A program made the translations under genes and the position numbers. From Marinibaculum pumilum (GTDB lineage: Bacteria > Pseudomonadota > Alphaproteobacteria > Ferrovibrionales > Ferrovibrionaceae): a stretch of 64,000 bases of DNA. The stretch covers positions 1-64,000 of the forward strand of contig NZ_JBHRTR010000027.1 of assembly GCF_042646425.1 (NCBI RefSeq). Reading direction: 5' to 3'. The notes under the pieces were generated by a model. That model saw only the letters and a list, made by a program, of their open reading frames with translations, did no database searches and was not told the origin of the DNA. Positions 1-11,100 of this stretch are shown here, in pieces (positions within the stretch are counted from its first letter, which is position 1; the number at the start of each line of letters is the position of its first letter).

Positions 1-50
1 CCTGCGCCCCGCCCGACAGAAAAAGCTGCTGCAAATCTACCGGCAACGCC

Positions 51-617
51 TTGACACAAGCCGCCTCATATAAGCCCGAGAACGACAACTTTTCTATCAA
101 AGATGGGACCGTTCTAGCCTTCCTACAAACGAACGTCGTCAATGGCTGGTCGATCTACGCGCATCCGGTTTTTCTCGATGCGCTTGAAGAGCTGATCGGC
201 GAGGTCGAAGCCCGCAAGGCACGTGATCCGAAGGCCTGGCGGACAAAGAACTGCACGAAGCGTCCGGCGGCGATCGTCAGGCTCGCGACCGAGACTATCC
301 CTGCCGATCCCGGAGCCCCCACCTTCCGACAGGGAGACACACTCGGCGCGCACCGGAAACACTGGGTCCGGGCCAGGTTTCTCCAACAGTATCGGCTGTT
401 TTTCCGCTTCGACAGCAACGCCAAGGTGATCGTTCTTGCCTGGGTGAACGACGAGCAGACCGTGCGAGCCTATCGCAGCAAGACTGACGCCTATGCGACG
501 TTCAAAGGCATGTTGGCAGGCGGCAACCCTCCCGAAAACTTTGATCTGCCGATGAAAGACACCGTTGCTGCGGCGGAGCGGTTCAGGAAAGGACTCAAAG
601 CGGCACCGGGCCGATAG
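51..617 (+). CDS. yhaV: YhaV-family type II toxin (ribosome-dependent RNase toxin)
   Basis: The protein matches the YhaV toxin family almost end to end. It has NGWSIYAHPVF near residue 32, an EVEARKARDP stretch, the RQGDTLGAHRKHWVRAR block, QYRLFFRF, and the C-terminal VLAWVNDEQTVRAY-SKTDAYATF motif. In known systems YhaV is an mRNA interferase neutralised by the PrlF antitoxin, whose gene sits directly upstream. Only 50 bases precede this gene here, so the antitoxin would lie outside the window; I cannot identify its tail with confidence. The start is uncertain. TTG at 51 is the only plausible in-frame start codon before the conserved core, and it gives about 28 residues more at the N-terminus than E. 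coli YhaV. Family identity is firm; the start is not. Confidence 0.9.
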   Translation: MTQAASYKPENDNFSIKDGTVLAFLQTNVVNGWSIYAHPVFLDALEELIGEVEARKARDPKAWRTKNCTKRPAAIVRLATETIPADPGAPTFRQGDTLGAHRKHWVRARFLQQYRLFFRFDSNAKVIVLAWVNDEQTVRAYRSKTDAYATFKGMLAGGNPPENFDLPMKDTVAAAERFRKGLKAAPGR

Positions 618-805
618 AGTCGGAACCGGTCCAGCCGGATTGCTGCATCGAGCTTGACCCCAATGCCTGCAGCGCGCCGTGGCGGCCGACCGGCGAGACC
701 TGCGGGTGATTGCAGCCGGCCGCCGGCAGAGGGTACCGCACCCGGTGCACGTCGCGGGCATCTCGCCGGGGCGGACTGCCACAGCCCGCCCGGCGCCCCG
801 CACCC

Positions 806-2080
<1,275 letters not shown>

Positions 2081-2191
2081 CGGCACCTCCACTTCGATCC
2101 GCGCCGCAGCCTAGAGCAGGCGCGCACCGACTGCATAGCGCAGCGCGCCCGGCGACAGTGGGGGCACTTCTGCTGGGGCCTGAGCGGAAAT

Positions 2192-3208
2192 TTACTCGAT
2201 CGTATGATACTGCCGGGAACGGGGACCGGCCGTCGCCAGCCGCGCCCGGACCAGTGACGCGCGGGCCAGCGCCAGCACCGCGTCGCGCTCCATCCGCATC
2301 ACGTCGATCTCCGACAGCCGCGTGCCGCGCAGGGCACCGTCGCCGGCGATGATCCGGGCGACGGCACGGGCGGCTTCCGCCTGCGGCCGGTCCAGGCCGC
2401 CGGCCGCGACCAGGCGGGCGACCTCCGCTTCCAGGGCGGGCAGTGCGGCGGGACCGGCAGCGGCGATGCCGGCGGCCTGCGGCCGGGCATAGGTGCGGGA
2501 CAGGGCCAGGGCGTGCGCCTTCGCGGCGGGCAGCAGCAGGGCAGGGTCGGCGACCACCGGGTCGGTGGCCCGCAGCAGGCCGCAGACCCGCGCCTCCGGC
2601 ACGTCGTCCAGGATGCGCCCGCCGGCCACCAGTGCCAGGGTCAGGCGGGCGGCCGCATCGGTGTCGCCACACAGGGCCTGCGCGCGGACCAGCATCTGCG
2701 CGATGCCGCCCCAGCCGGGCAGCAGGCCGAAGCGGCGTTCGCAGAAGCCGGCGCGCAGGCCGGCATGGGCGACCACCGCGTCGGCGTGCAGAAGCAGGGC
2801 GAGGCCGCCACCGGCAACCGGTCCGGCGGCGGCGAAGACGACCGGGAAGTCGGCATAGCGCAGTGCCAGCAATGCCTGCTGGCCGGCCTGGAGACAGGCG
2901 CCGAGCGCGGCCCGGTCCCCGGCCGGTGCGGAACCGGCTGCAGGACCGTCCGGGACGTCGAAGACCCCGTCATCGTCGCTGCCGACCAGCAGCGCGCGGA
3001 ACTGCCGCCGCCGCACCAGGTCGGACGCCGCGGCGACCATGTCGGCGAGGCCCCGGTCCCAGAGGCCGGGACGACTGCAGACCTCCAGCCCCAGCACCCC
3101 GTCGCCGAGGTCCACAAGGGCGGCCGACGCATTGCAGGCCAGCACGCCGCCGCGCCGCCGGGCATCGGCAAAGCTGTGCGGACCGGCGGCCGCGGCGGTG
3201 GCGGCCAT
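2192..3208 (-). CDS. Crotonase-fold (enoyl-CoA hydratase/isomerase-like) protein
   Basis: The central third shows the crotonase fold. AGPVAGGGLALLLHADAVV matches the first oxyanion-hole region, and CERRFGLLPGWGG is the equivalent of the usual G-L-x-P-G-G-G segment. The protein is about 338 residues, longer than the usual 260, with a C-terminal helical extension ending in SEIDVMRMERDAVLALAR. That arrangement resembles long crotonases acting on branched or unusual acyl-CoAs. The ATG at 3208 is preferred because GGGAGG lies 6 nt upstream. An ATG two codons earlier overlaps the Shine-Dalgarno sequence itself. It lies between a diguanylate cyclase gene (44 bp) and the acyl-CoA dehydrogenase (111 bp). 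Substrate is unknown, and catalytic acids cannot be assigned with confidence. Confidence 0.7.
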   Translation of the reverse strand: MAATAAAAGPHSFADARRRGGVLACNASAALVDLGDGVLGLEVCSRPGLWDRGLADMVAAASDLVRRRQFRALLVGSDDDGVFDVPDGPAAGSAPAGDRAALGACLQAGQQALLALRYADFPVVFAAAGPVAGGGLALLLHADAVVAHAGLRAGFCERRFGLLPGWGGIAQMLVRAQALCGDTDAAARLTLALVAGGRILDDVPEARVCGLLRATDPVVADPALLLPAAKAHALALSRTYARPQAAGIAAAGPAALPALEAEVARLVAAGGLDRPQAEAARAVARIIAGDGALRGTRLSEIDVMRMERDAVLALARASLVRARLATAGPRSRQYHTIE

Positions 3209-3252
3209 CGGCATCCTCCCTCCCCACCGGCTCCGGGCAGGTCCCGGGGCCG

Positions 3253-4431
3253 CTATCCCCAGCACTTCATGTCGACGAGCACCGCCCGGTTCCGGCCGGT
3301 ACGCTTGGCGGTATAGAGGGCCTCGTCCGCGACCCGGACGATGTCGGCATGATGGCCGTCCGGCGCCGGCGTGCAGACGGCGACGCCAAGGCTGACGGTC
3401 AGCATGCCGCCCTCGATCCCGTCGTCATGGCGGATGCCGCTGTTCTGCACCGCCCGCCGGATCGAGTCCGCGACCTTGCGGGCGCCGGCGGCATCGGTCG
3501 CCGGCAGGATCACCACGAACTCCTCGCCGCCATAGCGGGCCGCCAGGTCGCCCGGCCGCCGCAGGTTGCGCTGAATCGCCCGGGCCACGTCGCGCAGGCA
3601 ATCGTCCCCGGCCAGATGGCCGTAGATGTCGTTGAACGGCTTGAACAGGTCGACATCGATCATCATCACCGCCAGCGGCGCGCGCCGGTGGATGGCATCC
3701 GCCCAGGCGAGCGGCAGGCAGCGGTCGAATTCCCGCCGGTTGGCGATGCCGGTCAGCCCGTCCACACGCGCCATGGTATCCAGGCGGGTGAACCAGGCGC
3801 GGTACAGGCCCTCCAGGATGGCGAAGATGTAGGGGTCGCTCTCGCGGCCGCCGGCCTGGATCGCCGGCGGCAGGTTGCCGCGGTCGAACCCGGCCGGGCT
3901 TTGCCCCTTGCCCGCCGCGGCGGACAGCGGGCGGACATCCCAGAGCGGCGTGTCATGCGGGCCGGGTGCGGCCGCGGCGCCCTCCTCCGTCATCGCGCGC
4001 GGCAGCGGGAACTCGCCGGCGATGCGGGCGCCCACCTCCCGCAGGTACTGTACGATGACCCGCTGGCCGAACCTGCCGACCGCCTCGTCCACCAGCGACT
4101 GCAGCAATTCGCCCTGGCCGGACGGACCCTCCGGCTGCGCCAGCCGCCCCAGCAGGAGCCAGCCCAGCAGGGCGCGCTCCGCGTCGCTCGTGGCATCGCG
4201 CAGGGTCGGACAGCGCTGGTCCTCGTCTAGTCCCAGGCGCTGCAACAGGGCGTCCAGGTCGGCATCGCTCTCGGTCTCGGTCTTTGGCGTCAACGGCTTG
4301 CCCCCTCGCGAAGATCTCCCGGCGCCGGCGGTCCGGGCGAAACCGGAAGCGGCGGGATCGAGGTGCAGCGCGTCGAACCGGTGCGGCGTCCGACGCCGGG
4401 CGGTTCGGGTCACTGTCCGGGGAATGTCCAT
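3253..4431 (-). CDS. GGDEF-domain diguanylate cyclase
   Basis: A 392-residue protein whose C-terminal half is a complete GGDEF domain. It contains DGLTGIANRREFD at its start, MMIDVDLFKPFNDIYGH, the signature GGEEF at about residues 301-305, and VADEALYTAKRTGRNR at the end. An RPGD inhibitory I-site sits five residues before GGEEF, so synthesis of cyclic di-GMP with product feedback is expected. The N-terminal 200 residues are soluble, without obvious membrane segments or a recognised sensor domain; they include a helical stretch around residues 60-130. The start has AAGGAGG at 5-6 nt spacing. It is divergent from the large winged-helix regulator at 4621 and shares a 189-bp intergenic region with it. 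Confidence 0.93.
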   Translation of the reverse strand: MDIPRTVTRTARRRTPHRFDALHLDPAASGFARTAGAGRSSRGGKPLTPKTETESDADLDALLQRLGLDEDQRCPTLRDATSDAERALLGWLLLGRLAQPEGPSGQGELLQSLVDEAVGRFGQRVIVQYLREVGARIAGEFPLPRAMTEEGAAAAPGPHDTPLWDVRPLSAAAGKGQSPAGFDRGNLPPAIQAGGRESDPYIFAILEGLYRAWFTRLDTMARVDGLTGIANRREFDRCLPLAWADAIHRRAPLAVMMIDVDLFKPFNDIYGHLAGDDCLRDVARAIQRNLRRPGDLAARYGGEEFVVILPATDAAGARKVADSIRRAVQNSGIRHDDGIEGGMLTVSLGVAVCTPAPDGHHADIVRVADEALYTAKRTGRNRAVLVDMKCWG

Positions 4432-4510
4432 TCGCAGCCTCCTTCACTGTCGCCAGTAGAGCCTGCCCGCCCGTTTCGGTCGTGAAGGACGCATGCGCAT
4501 GCACGGAAAA

Positions 4511-4579
4511 GTGCTGAAAGAACCCTGAAAATGTGCTGAAATCCCGACCGTTCGCAGTACGGAAGATCCGCCGCAGTAC
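4511..4579 (+). promoter_or_regulatory. Two pairs of direct repeats in the divergent promoter region
   Basis: The 189-bp gap between the diguanylate cyclase and the winged-helix regulator carries GTGCTGAAA twice (4511-4519 and 4533-4541, 22 bp apart). CGCAGTAC also occurs twice (4553-4560 and 4572-4579, 19 bp apart). OmpR/PhoB-type winged-helix proteins bind spaced direct repeats, so these are candidate sites for the adjacent regulator. That function is inferred from position and spacing only. Confidence 0.45.
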
Positions 4580-4620
4580 CGGCGGCCGCGTGCGCGTGAC
4601 ATGTGCATGAAGGGGCGCGC

Positions 4621-7600
4621 ATGACAGGGGACGACATCCACCGGTTCGAAGGCTTCACCCTGGATCTGCGCCGGGGCGCCCTTCGGAAAGGGTCGGAGCA
4701 GGTGGAGCTTCGGCCGAAGAGCTTTTCGCTGCTGTGCTACCTGGTCGAGAATGCCGGCCGCCTGGTCCCCAAGGACGAGCTGATCCGCGCGATCTGGCCC
4801 GATGTCGCCGCGACCGACGAATCCCTCACCCGCTGCATCAGCGACATACGGCTCGCCCTGCAGGACCAGGACCAGAAGATCATCCGGACCGTGCCGCGGC
4901 GCGGCTATCTGTTCGACGCCGCGGTGTCGCGCGGCGCAGACGGCGACAGGCCGGACGGCGCCGGCAGCCGGTCGGAGACTGTCGCCGCGCCGGCCCCTGC
5001 GACCCGGTCAGTCGCCGTCGGCCCGACGGCGGGGGGCGCCCCCNNNNNNNNNNNNNNNNNNNNNNNNNNNNNNNNNNNNNNNNNNNNNNNNNNNNNNNNN
5101 NNNNNNNNNNNNNNNGGGGCCGCTACCGCCGGCGAGCCGGCGCGGCCGGAACGGCGCCAGCTGACCGTCCTGTCCTGCGGATTGGACGGCCTGGCGGCCC
5201 TGTCCACCCGCCTCGACCCGGAGGACCTGCAGGAGGTCACGGCCGCCTGCCACCGGCGCTGCGCGGAGATCGTCGAGCGGCATATGGGCCATGTGGCGCA
5301 TTACGGCGGCGACGGCATCCTTGCCTATTTCGGCTATGCCCAGGCGAATGAATACGATGCCGAACGGGCCGTCCGCGCCGGGCTGGAACTCGCCGCGGCG
5401 CTGCCCGCCCTGGTCCTGCCCCCGCGAACGCCCGGCGTGGATGTCAGCCTCGCCGCGCGGATCGGCGTGGCGACCGGGCTGGTGGTGATCGGCGACCGGA
5501 CTGCCCGGGGTCCGGCGCCGGAACAGGCCGTGATCGGCGCCACCCCCAACCTCGCCGCCCGCCTGCAGGCACTGGCGATGCCCGGCGCGGTCGTCATCTC
5601 GGCGGAAACCCGCAGCCTGACCGCCGGCCTGTTCAACTATCGCGATCTGGGCGCGGTGGCGCTGCCGGGCTTCGCCGCGGCGGTGCCGGCCTGGCAGGTG
5701 CTGGGCGAGAGCGATGCCGAGAGCCGTTTCGAGGCGCTGCGCGCGACCACCACCCCGCTGGTCGGGCGCGAGGAGGAGGTCGGGCTGCTGCAGCGGCGCT
5801 GGCAGCAGGCCCGCGCGGGCGAGGGCGGGGTGGTCCTGCTGTCCGGCGAGCCGGGGATCGGCAAGTCGCGCATCGCGGAGAGCCTGATCGCGCAGCTGGC
5901 CGGCCAGCCGCATACCCTGCTGCGCTGGCTCTGCACGCCACACCACCAGGACAGCGCCCTGTTCCCGGCGATCACGCAGCTGGAACGGGCCGCCGGCTTC
6001 CAGCGCGAGGACAGTGCGGCGCAGCGCCTCGACAAGCTGGAGGCCCTGCTGGCGACGGCATCGGACGATCCCCGCGGCGCGGCGCCGCTGCTGGCCGACC
6101 TGCTGTCGGTGCCGGCGGACGGGCGCTACCCGGCCAGCGACCTGACCCCGCAGAAGCGCAAGGAGAAGACCCAGCAGGCGCTGCTGGCGATGGTCGAGGG
6201 ACTGGCCGCGCGCCGGCCGCTGCTGATGCTGTGCGAGGATGTGCACTGGATCGACCCGACCACCCGCGAGGTGCTGGACCTGCTGGTCGACCGGGTGGCG
6301 ACCCTGCGGATCCTGTTGGTCGTCACCTTCCGCCCGGAGTTCAAGGCGCCCTGGATCGGCCTGCCGCAGGTCACCCTGCTGAGCCTGAGCCGCCTGCCGC
6401 CGCGCCGGCGGGTGGAGATGATCGGCCATCTGACCCGCGGCAAGATGCTGCCCGCGGACATCGTCGACCAGATCAGCAGCCGCACCGACGGCGTGCCCCT
6501 GTTCATCGAGGAGCTGACCAAGGCGGTGGTGGAGAGCGATCTGCTGGTGGAGTCGGGCGGCCAGTACGTCGCCACAGCCGCGACCGCACCGCAGGCGATC
6601 CCCGCCTCGCTGCAGGAATCCCTGCTCGCCCGCCTGGACCGTCTGGCATCGACCCGCGCCGTGGCGCAGACTGCCGCCGCACTGGGCCGGACCTTCACGC
6701 ACGAGACGGTCAGCGCGGTTGCGACCATGCCGCAGGCGGAGCTGGAGACGGCCCTGGCGCAGCTGGTCCATGCCGAGCTGATCTACCGGCGCGGCAGTCC
6801 GCCGCATGCCGAATACAGCTTCAAGCATGCCCTGGTGCAGGAGGCCGCCTACGGCACCATGCTGCGCAGCCAGCGCCAGGACCTGCACGCCCATATCGCC
6901 GCGATCCTGGCGGAGCGCTTCCCGGAGATGCGGGAGAGCGATCCGGAGACGCTTGCCTACCATTTCACCCAGGGCGGCCGGATCGCCGAGGCGGTGCCGC
7001 TCTGGGCGGCCGCCGGCCAGCATGCGGCATCGCGCACCGCCCATGCCGAGGCGGCGGCCCATCTGCAGACGGCGCTGGAGCTGCTGCGGCAGCTGCCGGA
7101 AGACCCGGCGCGCGCAGGCACCGAGCTGCAGCTGCTGATCGGCCTGGTGGTCAGCCTCGGCGCCTCGCGCGGCTATGCCTCGCCGGAGGCCGGGCGGGCA
7201 TTGGCCGAGGCGCGGGCGATCTGCGACGCGATGGGCAATGTCGCCGAACTCTATGCCGTCTATCACGGCATCTGGGCCTTCCTGCTGATCGCCGGCGACC
7301 TGGACGGGGCGGAGGACATGGCGCGCCGCTGCATGGCGATCGGCGAGGAGACCGGGCTGGCCGAGCAGCGTATCGAGGGCGAGGGCGCGCTGGGCTACAT
7401 CCTGTTCGCAAAGGGCGACCTGGCGGCGGCGCGCCGGCACCTGGAGCATGCCGCTGCGCTCTATGCCAGCCATGACGGCGCAAGGCTGCCGATGCTGGGC
7501 ACGCAGGATTCCCTGGTGCACATCCTGTCTTCGCTGCTGATGGTGCTGCTGGCGACCGGCGACGATGACGGCGCGATCCGGGTCGTCAACGACCTGGCGC

Positions 7601-8166
7601 GGCATGCCCGCGCCCTGGGCCGGCCCTTCGACCTGGCCTTCGGCCTGTCCTGGCTGGCCTTCTACGAACTGCTGCGCGGCAGCTATCCGCAGGCTCTGTC
7701 GATCGCGGAGGAGGCGCTGTCCATCTGCCGGGAGCATGGCTACCCGCTCTACGAGCTGGTGACCGCCAGCCTGCGCGCCCATGCCCTGGGCCATCTGGGG
7801 AAGGCGGAGCAGGTGCTGCCCGTGGCGCAGTCCGCCATCCCGGCGTTCCGCGGCCTGGGCATGATGCATTTCACCTGCTTCTATCTGGGCGAGGTGGCGG
7901 GACTGCAGCTGAACCTCGGCAACCTGTCCGAGGCGCGGCGGAACATCGACGAGGCGATCGCCGCGTCCCATCGTTACGGCGACCGCTACTTCCTGCCGGC
8001 CCTGCACCGGCGCCGGGCGGAGATCCTGGCCCGCGATCCCGATGCCGGGCCGGACCAGGTCGCCGCCGCCCTGGACGAGGCGATCGCCATTGCCGAGGCC
8101 CAGGGCGCCGCGGGCTTCGCCCGGCGGGCGGCGGCACTGCGCAGGCCGGCGCCTGCGGCCGGTTGA
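4621..8166 (+). CDS. Winged-helix / class III cyclase-like / STAND-type ATPase / TPR multidomain regulator
   Basis: About 1181 residues in four parts. Residues 1-105 are an OmpR/CadC-type winged helix (FEGFTLDLRRGALR, VELRPKSFSLLCYLVENAGR, RTVPRRGYLF). Residues about 180-355 are a class III nucleotide cyclase homology domain. Residues about 380-720 are an ATPase with Walker A GEPGIGKS near 409 and a Walker B-like LLMLCEDVHW near 536. The remainder is TPR-like helical repeats. The cyclase keeps the second metal Asp (GGDG) and the NLAARLQ segment, but the first metal Asp expected in an FCDLVGST-type motif is Gly (SCGLDG). Cyclase activity is therefore doubtful, and the domain may only bind a ligand. 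The ATG at 4621 is chosen over 4603 for its AAGGGG at 6 nt. A 72-base gap of N falls in the linker before the cyclase; frame is preserved only if the gap length is correct. Confidence 0.85.
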   Translation: MTGDDIHRFEGFTLDLRRGALRKGSEQVELRPKSFSLLCYLVENAGRLVPKDELIRAIWPDVAATDESLTRCISDIRLALQDQDQKIIRTVPRRGYLFDAAVSRGADGDRPDGAGSRSETVAAPAPATRSVAVGPTAGGAPXXXXXXXXXXXXXXXXXXXXXXXXGAATAGEPARPERRQLTVLSCGLDGLAALSTRLDPEDLQEVTAACHRRCAEIVERHMGHVAHYGGDGILAYFGYAQANEYDAERAVRAGLELAAALPALVLPPRTPGVDVSLAARIGVATGLVVIGDRTARGPAPEQAVIGATPNLAARLQALAMPGAVVISAETRSLTAGLFNYRDLGAVALPGFAAAVPAWQVLGESDAESRFEALRATTTPLVGREEEVGLLQRRWQQARAGEGGVVLLSGEPGIGKSRIAESLIAQLAGQPHTLLRWLCTPHHQDSALFPAITQLERAAGFQREDSAAQRLDKLEALLATASDDPRGAAPLLADLLSVPADGRYPASDLTPQKRKEKTQQALLAMVEGLAARRPLLMLCEDVHWIDPTTREVLDLLVDRVATLRILLVVTFRPEFKAPWIGLPQVTLLSLSRLPPRRRVEMIGHLTRGKMLPADIVDQISSRTDGVPLFIEELTKAVVESDLLVESGGQYVATAATAPQAIPASLQESLLARLDRLASTRAVAQTAAALGRTFTHETVSAVATMPQAELETALAQLVHAELIYRRGSPPHAEYSFKHALVQEAAYGTMLRSQRQDLHAHIAAILAERFPEMRESDPETLAYHFTQGGRIAEAVPLWAAAGQHAASRTAHAEAAAHLQTALELLRQLPEDPARAGTELQLLIGLVVSLGASRGYASPEAGRALAEARAICDAMGNVAELYAVYHGIWAFLLIAGDLDGAEDMARRCMAIGEETGLAEQRIEGEGALGYILFAKGDLAAARRHLEHAAALYASHDGARLPMLGTQDSLVHILSSLLMVLLATGDDDGAIRVVNDLARHARALGRPFDLAFGLSWLAFYELLRGSYPQALSIAEEALSICREHGYPLYELVTASLRAHALGHLGKAEQVLPVAQSAIPAFRGLGMMHFTCFYLGEVAGLQLNLGNLSEARRNIDEAIAASHRYGDRYFLPALHRRRAEILARDPDAGPDQVAAALDEAIAIAEAQGAAGFARRAAALRRPAPAAG
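5044..5115. other. Assembly gap (72 N) inside the multidomain regulator
   Basis: A run of 72 unknown bases. The flanks are GC-only and complementary in character (GGGGCGCCCC before, GGGGCCGC after), which suggests a hairpin-prone stretch that resisted sequencing. The length equals 24 codons and keeps the reading frame, but the true size is unknown. Confidence 0.95.
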
Positions 8167-8188
8167 GGACCGCCGCAGGCACGCCCGA

Positions 8189-11100
8189 TCAGGTCATCGG
8201 ATGCGCGACCCCGGTGACGAAGTCCATCTCCGCCCAGAGGCCGATCCCTGTGGTCAGCGACAAGCGGCCGTCGGTCGGCGTGCCGAGCCCGAGATCGGCG
8301 ATCAGCGGCAGGCTGTCCAGCGCATGCAGTTCCAGGGTCCAGCTGCCGGGCAGCAGGCCGGCCGCATGCACCCGGGTCAGGTCGAGGCTGCCCTGCAGCA
8401 GCTCCTGGTAGCAGGCCGCCGTCGGGCTGTCGGCGGCCCGGGCCTGTTTCAGGCAGAAGGTGGTGAAGCCGAAACCGACACCCCCCAGGAACGACGGCAT
8501 GCCGGCACCTTCCAGCGCCTGGAGCTGGCCCGGCTCGGCGCAGCCGCAGAGCCGGCGGAAAAGTTCCGCCGGAGCCATCGGGGACGCCGCCGGGGAACTA
8601 TCCCTGCCGACGAGCTGGACCGGCGCGATGTCCGTGCCGGTGAGCGACAGCACCCGATGCTCGCGCGCCCGGGCATCGGGGGCGAAGTCCCGGATCGCCA
8701 GGGCGGAGACCTCGAACGGCCCATAGGCCGGACCGGCACCCTGCGGCAGGACCATCTCCGCATAGTATTTCGGCATGCCCCAGACCTCCCGCCCGGTCAT
8801 CGTGGCCCAGCCGTTGTCGACGAACAGGTAGGCGGGCACCAGGCCGATCGCCTGCGGCAGCACCCCGCCGGGCGCATAGGACCCGACCGGCAGCCAGAAG
8901 CCGATATCGGTCTCATCCATCGTGCCTTCGCTGTTGTAGGGCGGCGTCGGCGCGCCCGTCCGCCGCGACTGCACGATCAGCAGGAAGGTCAGGTCCAGCA
9001 TCGTGCGGAACCGCTGGTATCCGGCGACCTTGTTGAAGGAACGGTCGAGGAAGTCCTGGCCGGCCGTGCCGCCGGTCGGGAAGGCGAAGCTGTAGAACGA
9101 GGTGTGGCGGCTGGTGGCCGGCGCGGGCGCCAGGCTGGTCCAGCCGGCATAGTCGACATAGTCGTTGGTCGGCTGCGGCTCCGGGGTCAGCGACACGATC
9201 GGGATCGGCACACCGGACAGGGCCGAGGCGGCGCCGAGGCCCGACATCGCCGCGACCTCCACGCAGCCGGCATTGATCTCCGGCACCCGGGTCCAGTCGC
9301 CGGCGAGGAACAGGTTCTCGAAACCCGAGCCGCCGGGCTCCATCCGGTGGCGCAGGGTGCCGGGCAGGCTCAGCACGTAGCGCTCGGTCGGATCGATATT
9401 GGCCCGCCAGTACTGCGCATCGAACCGGTCCGCCCCCTTCAGGTCGGCCGATGCGTGCAGCAGGTCCCAGCGAAAGTCCGCGCCCCGCCCCATCTCCGGC
9501 CAGAGGTTGTGCAGCCAGCCTTTCATCCAGCCGATGGCGTCCGTCTTCACCGCGTCGGCGGCCAGCGCCTCGTTGTTCGGCGCCGTCTCGTCCATCACCG
9601 CGCAGTAATAGGCGACGGATTTCGGCTCCGGCACCGGCCATTCTTCCGCCGGCAGAAGCTGCGACATGTCGCAATAGGTGTCGAACGGCGGTGCGCAGGT
9701 CGCGACGACGGGCCCGACGGTCTCCGGCGCCGGCAGCTTGAAGTCCTCCGGCACGCAATAGTCCGGACAAAGATCGTCCACCGTCCGGTCCATCCAGAGC
9801 TGGTAGGCCTTGGTGCGGACCGTGGCCAGGTTGGCGACCATGTCGGCCCAGGCGGCGTTCCGGTCGACCAGCGGCTTGCAGATCTCCGCCAGGGCCCCGA
9901 CAGAGATACCCAGCACCACCTTGTCGAAGTCCTGGCCGCGCTTCAGCTCCAGCCGCGCCACCGGCGGCGGCTGTGGCACCGGGCCGTAAGCGGCTTCGAA
10001 ATCCACGCCTTCGGCCTTGAACTGCTCCCCGTTCACCAGCTGCGCCCATTCCGGCGTCGAGGGCCAGCAGTCGAAGCCCTGCACCGGCACCAGCGGCCGG
10101 TACTCCGCATCGCCGACCGTCGCCGCCTGCTGGTCGATCAGGATCGTGCCGATCGCGCTGCCGTCGGCGGTCGGGTGCAGCTCGGTGACCTTGTGGAAGA
10201 ACCTGAACCGCACGCCGCGGCTCTTCAGCAGCTGGTAGATCGGCGTGCAGAGGATGTCGCCCATCCCCCGCAGCCCCTTGAAGAAGAAGGCGCCCTTGTA
10301 GGTGAAGTAGAGCCGGATCAGCCCCTGCACCGCCGAGCAGGCGGAGACCGCCGGCTGCTCGTGGTCGCCGTCCTTGAAGGCGAAGATGTACTCGTAGAGC
10401 GCGGTGACGATCTCGTTGTGGGCGGCGGCCTTGTCCTGTTCGGCCAGGAAGGCGCGGAACTCCAGATCGTCGATCGCCTCCAGGCCGTTCCGCAGGCAGC
10501 CATGGCGGATCATCCCGACCACCATGCAGAGGCCCAGATTGACGATCGTCGCGACATGACGCAGGTCCGTCGGCAGGCTCTCCAGGCCCTTCAGCAGCCG
10601 CTCGGCATCGGCCAGCGGACTCAGCAGTTCCTGGAAGCCGCCGAGCAGGGCCGAGACATCGTCCTCCGCCGTCCGCCGGACCGCGTCGACATCGCTCTCC
10701 AGCCCGGCACCGAAGCGCCGCGCCAGCTCCAGCAGCGGATGATGGCCGGTCTCCGGGATCGGGGCCGCCGAGAGCCGCGCCCGCTGCGCCGCCGGCAGCC
10801 GCGCGAGCAGGGCCCGGGTCTCCGCCTGCTGGTCGCCCGGCCAGTCCTTCCACAGGCTTTCCAGCTCGAAGATGACGGAACCGATCGTCCGCTGCACCAG
10901 CTGGGCGAGCGACGGCATCACCGGGTCGGGCGGCGCCCAGAGGCTGTCGCGCCCCGGGAACAGGTCCGGATCCCGCGCCGGCTGGAACCAGAACGGCCAG
11001 GGTTCCCAGACCGGCGGCACGGCGCCCTTCTTCTCCTCGGCATAGAAGATCAGGTTCTCGCGCACGAACAGCTGGTCGAGCGGCAGCTTCAGCGCGTTGC

